Assembly (NCBI GenBank): GCA_026003175.1
Contig: BPGT01000002.1
Span: 930,001 to 994,000 of the forward strand
DNA from: Armatimonadota bacterium
GTDB taxonomy: Bacteria; Armatimonadota; HRBIN16
Direction: 5' to 3'
DNA: 64,000 bases
Shown here: in pieces, positions 57,549-64,000 of the stretch
Position numbering within the stretch: the first letter of the stretch is position 1
Layout: every line of letters starts with the position of its first letter
Program-made: the position numbers and the translations under genes
The notes under the pieces: generated by a model
Databases searched by the model: none
What the model was told of the DNA's origin: nothing
The model's input: only the letters and a program-made list of their open reading frames with translations

Positions 57549-60500
57549 ATGAACCGTGTTCGCAAACGTTTTGTGACCAAACCCCTCGCTGTGGTGCTTT
57601 CTGTTGTATTCTTGCTTACTAATGCGGGGGGGGGTAATTACCGCTAGCGCGCTCTTCTCCGCGCTCGCCCCTTTAGGATTTGTCCTCGTCAACACCACCT
57701 CTGCTTACGCCACGCAACTCAGCCTCACTGCCAACCACTTATTGGCAGCGACTTTTATGGCAGCTCAGCCACCACCGCCTCCCGGTTCGCAGCCTCCAAC
57801 CGACGATACTGCCGCCGGCTCTGGCTCGGGACATCCCTGGCAGCCGCGTGTGGCAGGTGTGAACGCACTCTCCCGCGCCAAACAGACCGATGTGCCTCTC
57901 TTCGGCTGGCGGGCGCGAGGAGGACTACCCGTGCAGTTCAGCCTGCACCACAACAGTAGAGCCACGTATGCCAATAACGCTATCAGCCCCAAGTGGGCGC
58001 ATACCTACGATACCCATCTGGATGTGTACCCTTCGCAGAACCTCGCCGTTGTCACCTGGGGCAATCACACCCTGCAACTGTTTGACAGACAGGACAACCA
58101 GTGGGTGGCTCACGACGGCTATCGCGACAGCCTCACTGCCAGTGGAAACGGCTATGTGCTCATCCTCAAGCCGCAAGTGCGCTTGGAGTTTGAACCTTCC
58201 AACACGGTCAACCGCTATCGCCTGGCGCGTATCGTAGACCCCAACGGTAACGCTATCGCGCTCACCTACAACGACACGGGTCTGCTCACACAGGTGACCG
58301 ACCCGTCGGGACGGGCTATACAACTGCAGTATACCGGTGGCAAACTCACGCAGGTTCGGTTCGTGGTGGGCGAATGGAGCCGCACGTGGACACTGGAGTA
58401 TGACGCCAGCGGACGCCTGTGGCGAGTGCATTATCCGCTGGTCACCACTGACAACGGAGTGCAGAGTTACCACGTGCAGTTCAGCTACACCAGCCAGAGC
58501 AACATCAGCAGTTACACCGACCGCAACGGGCAGAAGTGGCAATATGGTTATGGCGACCCCGAAGTCAACGGTGACCCCGATGCGCTGGAGTGGGAACAGT
58601 ATCCGGGCAACACAGCACAACAGCGGGTGCTATACACCGTTGTGCAAGAAGGGGAAATGACTGGTCTGCAAGTGACCGACCCACGTGGTACGGTAACCAC
58701 CTTCTACTACAACACCGGCGACGTGTGGGGCAGGCTTCGGCAGGTGAAGGACGGGGAGAACCACATCACCATCCTGAGCTATGGTGACACCGACTACGCC
58801 TGGGCACCCAGCGTGGTGACCACCGCTGCCGGCACGCAGTGGCAACTGGATTATGATGCCAACGGCAACATCGTGGGCATTACCGACCCTGCCAATAACC
58901 GCTTTGACCTGAGTTACAACAACCAGAACCGGTTGACCCAAATACTGGAGCCGATGGTGACTGATGCGTGGGGTAACACCGAAACCGCTCGCCACAAAAC
59001 CGAATACTTCTACGACGGCAACGGCAACTTGATAGAGGTGAGGCAGTATACCGACGCCACCAACTACCTGAGCACGCAATACGGCTATGACGCTTACGGG
59101 CAATTGATCTCTGTCACCGATGCACGAGGCAAGGTCACCCAGTATGGGTACGACGCCTACGGCAATCTGGTGAGCCTAACCACTCCGCTGGGCTACCAGA
59201 CGCAGTGGCAATATACGAGCGCCGACAGCACCTTCGGATACACCCAGCCGAGCGCCCGCATAGACGCAAAAGGGCAACAGACCAGCTACACCTATGACGA
59301 GTGGGGCAGACTGCGCGCCAAGACTTACCCCGACCCCTCCACCGTGCAATACAGTTACGATGGGGAAGACCGTCTGGTGCGCATGGTGGACGCCACAGGG
59401 GAAACCATCTGGCAATATACCCCGCAGGGCTGGCTGGCAAGCGAGCAGAAGGGAACCGCCTGGCGGGTGGAGTATAGCTACCTACCCAGTGGGCTGGTGT
59501 CCGCTATGAGCGAGGCGTTATCGGGTCAGGTGGTGCGTACGATAGAATACACGTATACCGCCCGCAACCTGCTGCAGTCGTTGACGGAGCTGGGCAAGAC
59601 CACCAGCTGGCAGTATGACGCTGATGGTCGGGTGACAGCGGTTCTGCTGGGCAACGGGGCGCGTCGGGAATACACCTACTCGCAGGGACGGTTGCAGAGC
59701 GTGGTGCACAGGGATGTGAGCGGCAACGTGCTGGCGTCGTTCGTTTACAGTTACCAGCAGAACGGGCGGTGCAAGCAGGTAAATGAGCAGATATGGAGCG
59801 CCCAGAGTGTGGTGCGCTATCGGTATGACTTCCTGAACCGTTTGATACGGGAAGAGCGCACCGGATACGCCCCGTTGAATGTGGAGTGGACATATGATGC
59901 GGTGGGCAACCGCATCCAGCAAGTGAAGGACGGTGTGGTCACGAACTACACTTACGATGACGACAACCGTTTATTGAGTGCAGGTGCGGTGACCTACGCC
60001 TGGGATGCCAACGGCAATATGGTCGAACGAGTGGCAGACGGGGTGTTCTATCGCTTCCAGTATGATACGGAGGACAGGCTCACTTCCATCTACTGGACGC
60101 GGGATAATCGCCGCCAGACGACCCATCGCTACAGTTACGACGGTTTAGGCCGTCGGGTAAGCCGTTCGGTATACGATGGCGACTGGCGCACTGCCACCTA
60201 CCGCTTTGCCGGAGGCAACCTGATCCGGGAGCAGTGGCAGAACCCCAATCCGAACAACCACCTGATGATGGACTGGAAGTACACGTGGGCAGGTGGTCTG
60301 GTAAACGCGGTGAACGTGATGTGGGGCGACCAGTGGTGGAGTGGCAGTGACCGGCTTGGTTCGGCGCGGGTTCACACCGACGAGCTGGGCGAGTATGTGA
60401 CCTATCTGGCTTATTTCACCGCGTTCGGGGAGCGGATGGATGCAGGTTTCCGCACCGCGTATACCTTCGCCGGTGATTGGGGCTACCGCGATGACGGCGA

Positions 60501-60698
60501 CATGGGCTTGCTGTATATCGGGGCGCGGTGGTATGATCCTGCTGTCGGTCGGTGGACGAGCGCGGACAAGTGGCTGGGGGATATCTACCGCCCGCTGTCG
60601 TTGAACCGGTATCTGTATTGTAGAGACGAGCCGATTAGCCGGGTTGACCCAACTGGGATGTTCGACATCACCGGCTGGCTTGGACGAACCCTGCAGCT
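57549..60698 (+). pseudogene. Rhs/YD-repeat polymorphic toxin, body; shifted at G9 and split by an IS
   Basis: ATG at 57549 (GAGGA upstream) opens MNRVRKRFVTKPLAVVLSVV, a signal peptide, then hits a G9 tract (57626-57634) and stops soon after. The main frame continues from there (VITASALFSALAPLGF). Eight G would join them. The body has an RHS-type N-terminus (LFGWRARGGLPVQFSLHHNS) and dozens of YD repeats (YDAYGQLISVTDARGKVTQY). The core ends in SLNRYLYCRDEPISRVDPTG, the hallmark junction before variable toxin tips. At 60698 an IS separates it from its tip. Rhs proteins deliver C-terminal toxins to neighbours or act in surface interactions. Confidence 0.85.
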
Positions 60699-61667
60699 GA
60701 GGGTGTTCGAAAAATCGCATAGACCCCACACCCACCACCAACACACAAAACAACCGCTACCAGCCACCTGCACCACACCCACCATGTTCCACAACACAAA
60801 CATGCCCCACACCCACACCCGTGCAACCACCCACGAACGCGCTCGCCACACACTCCCATAAGCTCCCTTCACACTACCAAACACCTGCTCTATCCGATAA
60901 CGCTCCCGCAACGCCCAACCATATGTCTGCGCACGTGCACGCGCACGCAACCGCGCATCCGCACGCACCTGCTGCCACACGCCATCCCGAACCACTGCCA
61001 CAGGCAACCAACCCGCACGCTCCAACGCAACCAATAACTGCGCCCGATAACCATACAACCCGTCCCCAACTAATAAAGTGCCACACGACAAACCACCAAG
61101 CCCATGACGCTCCACCCACTCCCACAACAGACGCCCCTCATCCGCATATGCCCCCCCACACGATAACCCCATCACCCACACCCGACCCCCCTGCCAACAC
61201 CCCAACGCCACCACCTTCACATGCGACCGCTGCTGACGTACCTGTGCCCCACGCAAATACTGCGCCAAAAACGGTGAGGCATACCCCACGCCCGTGCCAT
61301 CCACAAACACACACGGCGTTTCACGGGTCGGTGTCTCTGACGCGATGCCCTGCTGGGCAAGCCAAGTGAGCAGTTGGTGCAGGCGTTCGTCTGCAAGATG
61401 CTGCAAGCGGTAGGCGAGCGTGCCTAAGGCAGGCAGGGGTTGGTCGGGCAGCAGTTCTGGGGCGAGGGCGAACAGTAGGCGTCGGTAGGAGGCGTTTTCG
61501 CGCACTCCCAGCAAGAGGAGGGTGAGGATGAGCGCTTCGGGGTATTTGTAGGGTCGCCCGCGGCGTGGGGGCAGAGGATGGATTTGGCAGAAGCGTTGGA
61601 CGATGGTGAAGATGACCTTCACCGACAGGGTAGTGAGTCTGCTTTGTGGTAGGTATCGTCGTTTCAT
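60585..61667 (-). CDS. IS4/IS5-superfamily DDE transposase
   Basis: ATG at 61667 (or GTG 61706 within the right inverted repeat) opens a DDE transposase: CVFVDGTGVGY (first Asp), LLVGDGLYGYR (second Asp) and RYRIEQVFGSVKGAYGS (Glu). The frame reaches the left end of the IS at 60699 with no stop and runs 37 codons into the interrupted Rhs gene before ending at 60585. The IS-encoded part is about 323 aa. Its coding strand is extremely G and T rich in the 3' two thirds (60710-61340) but not near the 5' end. The catalytic triad appears intact, so the element may still be active. Confidence 0.88.
   Translation of the reverse strand: MKRRYLPQSRLTTLSVKVIFTIVQRFCQIHPLPPRRGRPYKYPEALILTLLLLGVRENASYRRLLFALAPELLPDQPLPALGTLAYRLQHLADERLHQLLTWLAQQGIASETPTRETPCVFVDGTGVGYASPFLAQYLRGAQVRQQRSHVKVVALGCWQGGRVWVMGLSCGGAYADEGRLLWEWVERHGLGGLSCGTLLVGDGLYGYRAQLLVALERAGWLPVAVVRDGVWQQVRADARLRARARAQTYGWALRERYRIEQVFGSVKGAYGSVWRARSWVVARVWVWGMFVLWNMVGVVQVAGSGCFVCWWWVWGLCDFSNTLSCRVRPSQPVMSNIPVGSTRLIGSSLQYRYRFNDSGR
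60690..60698 (+). repeat. Left 9-bp target-site duplication of the IS
   Basis: CCTGCAGCT here is repeated exactly at 61711-61719 on the other side of the IS. Confidence 0.9.
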
Positions 61668-61710
61668 GGAATCGATATACCCGATACTAACCGATTTTTT
61701 GAACACCCTC
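60699..61710. mobile_element. Insertion sequence of 1012 bp with DDE transposase
   Basis: The ends carry matching terminal inverted repeats: GAGGGTGTTCGAAAAATCG on the left and GAGGGTGTTCAAAAAATCG at the right end read inward (one mismatch in 19). Flanking 9-bp duplications are perfect, so insertion is recent. Removing the IS and one duplication rejoins the Rhs frame exactly. A 9-bp duplication and the transposase type fit the IS4/IS5 superfamily; I cannot place it more finely. Confidence 0.93.
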
Positions 61711-61719
61711 CCTGCAGCT
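61711..61719 (+). repeat. Right 9-bp target-site duplication of the IS
   Basis: CCTGCAGCT, identical to 60690-60698. Confidence 0.9.
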
Positions 61720-61993
61720 GGACTTTAATTTCACGAAGGACGACTGGAGGCAGATTGCAGACGATATAAATCGGATAGCGGATTTCGAAATAAAGATCGG
61801 GGTGCTTCTAGCAGTTCCTGCGCCTCCGGTGATTGACCGAATACTGCCACCTCCAAAACGGGGAAGGGGAAGACCACCTAAGCTGGTGCCAGCTCCTCCC
61901 TCGGACATTTCGGCTGGGGTCGGTGTAGGGTTGATTTTCGGAGGAGTGGTAGCAAAAGGTATTGCATGGCTCGTTTACGAATTAACGGACTAG
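61720..61993 (+). pseudogene. Rhs C-terminal tip 1, separated by the IS
   Basis: After virtual removal of the IS the Rhs frame continues here for 91 codons: GDF-type sequence DFNFTKDDWRQIADDINRIA, then IGVLLAVPAPPVIDRILPPP, KRGRGRPPKLVPAPPSDISA, VGVGLIFGGVVAKGIAWLVY and a TAG stop. KRGRGRPPK is an AT-hook-like DNA-binding motif, and a hydrophobic stretch lies near the end. The tip has no toxin family I recognise. In its present position it lacks a start signal. Confidence 0.75.
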
Positions 61994-61998
61994 CGTGT

Positions 61999-62023
61999 GG
62001 GTGCTGAGCTTGGCTCAGCACCC
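61999..62023. terminator. Perfect hairpin between tip 1 and the small membrane protein
   Basis: GGGTGCTGAGC and GCTCAGCACCC form an 11-bp stem with a 3-nt loop, 6 bp after the tip stop. No T-run follows. It may protect or partly end the transcript. Confidence 0.5.
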
Positions 62024-62058
62024 TACAAAACGAATATGCCATACTGCGGAGGGGCAAC

Positions 62059-62334
62059 ATGTTCCATTTAACCTACTCGGTTGCTATCCTTCTTATCATC
62101 GGTGCAATATTCAGGCTGATATTCAAGCAACGTGTCCTTGACGGACGCATGAGGTTCGGTCTGATCGGGCTTACCGTCTGTGTGCTATGGGATATGCAAA
62201 AGCTCGCTGAGAAAATCGCGCCGAAGCTATCCTTGTGGTTAGGGTTACTGGCGCTGTTAGGTACGGCAGCACTCTTTTATCCCGGGATCCGTTGGCTAAC
62301 CAATAGCGGAGCGGAACAAAAGCTCCAGAAGTAG
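62059..62334 (+). CDS. Small membrane protein, candidate immunity protein 1
   Basis: This 91-aa protein has two or three membrane segments (LTYSVAILLIIGAIFRLIF, FGLIGLTVCVLW, LSLWLGLLALLGTAALFYPG). GGAGGGG precedes the ATG. It directly follows the Rhs tip, where immunity genes of polymorphic toxins are encoded; that assignment is inference from position. I recognise no family. Confidence 0.65.
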   Translation: MFHLTYSVAILLIIGAIFRLIFKQRVLDGRMRFGLIGLTVCVLWDMQKLAEKIAPKLSLWLGLLALLGTAALFYPGIRWLTNSGAEQKLQK

Positions 62335-62594
62335 GCGGTACCTGGTTTGGCATGGGAATAGGTGGCGCCGTGGGATTGGCGGTGGGTGATGCGATTTGGG
62401 AAGGAGGAGAGCAGGTTTGCAACACAGTAAGAGATGCATGGAACTGGCTTGTAGGAAAGCTGAGCAAACTACGTGAGTATAATGCCATGTTTGAGGAACT
62501 GGGGGTTGTAGTGCCGCTCTTGCGAATAGGAGAAAGCATGCGATGGCAACGCCTGGCAAGGGTGGAAAAAATCGCCGATTCTGGAAGGCAATAG
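62307..62594 (+). pseudogene. Orphan Rhs-like tip 2
   Basis: An open frame begins after TAG 62304-62306, overlapping the end of the small membrane protein gene. It reads RSGTKAPEVGGTWFGMGIGG, AVGLAVGDAIWEGGEQVCNT, VRDAWNWLVGKLSKLREYNA, to a TAG at 62592. The Gly-rich hydrophobic start followed by a helical end resembles the pre-tip parts of Rhs C-termini. There is no ribosome-binding site before the ATG at 62352. It looks like a displaced tip stored without its core. Confidence 0.5.
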
Positions 62595-62611
62595 TCGAAT
62601 GAGTAGGAGGG

Positions 62612-62779
62612 ATGGTAAGCATCATCATTGCGATCTTCCTCTATTATAGCAAAGTCACCTCCTCCTACCATAACCCGTTTTTCAACGGCCCAGTTGGTAT
62701 GCTCATCTTGCTTGGCATACCAACGATGTGGTACTGGTGCTGGGGACGGGGTAAGTGGCACATCAGAGATATCGAGTAG
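62612..62779 (+). CDS. 55-aa membrane protein, candidate immunity protein 2
   Basis: ATG at 62612, with GTAGGAGGG immediately upstream, starts MVSIIIAIFLYYSKVTSSYH and later VGMLILLGIPTMWYWCWGRG, two membrane helices, ending in KWHIRDIE. It follows orphan tip 2 as the other small proteins follow their tips. No known family. Confidence 0.6.
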   Translation: MVSIIIAIFLYYSKVTSSYHNPFFNGPVGMLILLGIPTMWYWCWGRGKWHIRDIE

Positions 62780-62832
62780 TTGACATCAGTGTGATGTTTT
62801 CACCATCTCGCCGCCCGTGCGGTGGAGGGTTA

Positions 62833-63376
62833 ACAATGCGCTCTGCTGTCCACCGGTGCACACCATCACGACGACGGCGACATGGGCTTGCTGTGTATCG
62901 GGGCGAGGTGGTATGATCCTGCTGTCGGTCGGTGGACGAGCGCGGACAAGTAGCTGGGCAACATCTACCACCCGCTGTCGTTGAACCGGTACCTGTATTG
63001 TGAGGATGACCCAGTTAACGCGGTGGATCCGAGTGGATATCTGCCAACTTGGGAAGACGTCAAGCGTTGGGGGCGAGGTGTTGGAGAGTGGATGAAAGAG
63101 CATGGGCAAACCATACTCAAGGGAGCGGGGACAGTGCTAGGCGTGGTAACCGGCATCAAAATTGCAGAGGAAGTGTACATCGTATATGTCGACTGGGACT
63201 GTTCCAACCGGATGAGGGATATGCTCAGGAAGTGGAAACCAAGGGAACCAGAAAGTGTCGACTGGGATCTCATCAATCGGCTTCGCAACCAGCACATTCG
63301 GGATGGCATGCGGGATATCGGCAATCTTGTAGGGGATGTAGCCAAACAGGTCTATAGGGTTCGCCCGGCGCAATAA
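62833..63376 (+). pseudogene. Orphan Rhs core end with tip 3
   Basis: From 62865 the sequence is a close copy of the Rhs core end near 60.5 kb (DDGDMGLLCIGARWYDPAVG, then PLSLNRYLYCEDDPVNAVDP). A TAG at 62951-62953 replaces the Trp codon of the main copy (SADKW). After SG the tip differs completely: YLPTWEDVKRWGRGVGEWMK, AGTVLGVVTGIKIAEEVYIV, NRMRDMLRKWKPREPESVDW, LRNQHIRDGMRDIGNLVGDV, stop at 63376. A TTG at 62981 could start the tip alone. This is the known form of orphan Rhs modules, which can recombine into the main gene. Confidence 0.8.
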
Positions 63377-63393
63377 ACCAGTAAGGGGGTGTT

Positions 63394-63999
63394 ATGATGG
63401 GAAGGGCTCTTGCTGCTCACTTCAGCACGACCGCGTGCGGGAGAATACTCATGATGGTTAATCTCCTCTTTCTGGTAGGGCTAACATACTGGTTCTGGCG
63501 GTATGCGACGAATCACTATCTGTGCTTTGCGGCGGTCAGCGATGACTTCAGCACGGCGGAGTTGGTTCTGCGTCTGGGGGCTTCCCCCAATTACCGACTA
63601 CCTACTGGAGAAACACCTCTGACATTGGCGAGGCATCCCCTCATGATAAAGACTCTGTTAGCTGCTGGGGCGGATGTGAATGCGCGAGACGGCATAGGAC
63701 GCAGTGCGTTGTTTCTTGCGGTGGAGAGAGGGGACATGAGCGTAGTAAAGGTCTTGGTGGAGCATGGTGCAGATGTCAACCAGGCTACCGACAGTGGTGT
63801 AACTCCGCTGATGATCGCCAGCCGCGATGGCAGGTTGGACATAGTGCAGTTGCTGGTAGATCATGGAGCAGACCCCACGCTGCGTGACCGGCGAGGCTTC
63901 ACCGCCATTGACTTCGCAAGAGGTAGAGATAGAGCGGAGCACCGTGTGATAAAACAGCTTTTGCAGAAAGTGGTCGTCATTAGAAGAAGCGTTCCATAA
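63394..63999 (+). CDS. Membrane-anchored ankyrin-repeat protein, candidate immunity protein 3
   Basis: This 201-aa protein has a membrane segment near residues 20-36 (MMVNLLFLVGLTYWFWRYA) and four ankyrin repeats (GETPLTLARHPLMIKTLLAA, GRSALFLAVERGDMSVVKVL, GVTPLMIASRDGRLDIVQLL, GFTAIDFARGRD). AAGGGGGTGTT precedes the ATG. It lies 17 bp after tip 3. Ankyrin proteins are a known class of immunity proteins in polymorphic toxin loci, so a protective role is plausible. It is complete and ends at the window edge. Confidence 0.8.
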   Translation: MMGRALAAHFSTTACGRILMMVNLLFLVGLTYWFWRYATNHYLCFAAVSDDFSTAELVLRLGASPNYRLPTGETPLTLARHPLMIKTLLAAGADVNARDGIGRSALFLAVERGDMSVVKVLVEHGADVNQATDSGVTPLMIASRDGRLDIVQLLVDHGADPTLRDRRGFTAIDFARGRDRAEHRVIKQLLQKVVVIRRSVP

Positions 64000-64000
64000 A

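Noticed and set aside
60821-61369. 182-codon plus-strand frame
   Set aside because: Antisense to the transposase; Thr/Pro/His-rich text caused by the A/C-only strand.

Overview
The window looks like part of the chromosome of a free-living, heterotrophic bacterium with moderately high GC and densely packed genes. It carries many secreted or membrane-anchored glycan-active proteins, an S-layer-homology protein, lipoproteins, a CheA/CheW module, a VKOR/DsbA disulfide pair and a polyferredoxin. This mix, together with the short dispersed intergenic repeats, resembles Armatimonadota-type genomes. That placement is inference: there is no rRNA or other decisive marker. I saw no tRNA, rRNA or CRISPR array.

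Layout. 1-7.2 kb: the C-terminally cut-off end of a secreted glycan-related protein, NH3-dependent NAD synthetase (nadE), a radical SAM protein, a block of palindromic intergenic repeats, and a TPR/GIDE-like/LemA fusion. 7.3-12.5 kb: ligA, a membrane-anchored protein of unknown function, an RraA-like protein and a beta-hydroxyacid dehydrogenase. 12.5-16 kb: a decayed zone. It holds a multiply frameshifted secreted-protein pseudogene, a LuxR-type HTH pseudogene, and a second, 5'-truncated copy of the dehydrogenase that shares a 506-bp identical block with the first. 16-19.6 kb: four genes linked by 4-nt start/stop overlaps (sugar-binding lipoprotein, SMC-like ATPase, a small protein with a nuclease-like motif pattern, and a glycosidase-like propeller). 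19.7-23.1 kb: a MacB-type exporter. 23.2-27.1 kb: asnS, a UPF0175 antitoxin with a frameshifted PIN toxin, a metallophosphoesterase and an amidase.

27.2-37 kb: a propeller/toroid protein, a DsrE protein, a clan-A glycoside hydrolase, DsbA-like and VKOR proteins, guaB and a TPR protein. 37.1-38.9 kb: an MvaI/BcnI-type restriction-modification system. 39-47 kb: a DUF362/polyferredoxin/DUF362 operon on the plus strand, facing a moaE, ferredoxin-NADP reductase, TlpA operon in which two genes carry a +1 shift in G7 tracts; then an FN3-FAD-SLH protein. 47-51.6 kb: a YicI-like alpha-xylosidase, a macro-domain protein and purA. 51.9-57.3 kb: cheW, cheA, an HDOD protein and a GAF-PAS histidine kinase.

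The last 6.5 kb is the most unusual part. An Rhs polymorphic-toxin gene has a G9 shift near its start and is split by a 1012-bp insertion sequence flanked by a perfect 9-bp target duplication. The displaced Rhs tip is followed by a small membrane protein, a second orphan tip, a 55-aa membrane protein, an orphan Rhs core with a third tip, and an ankyrin-repeat protein. This reads as three successive tip plus candidate-immunity cassettes.
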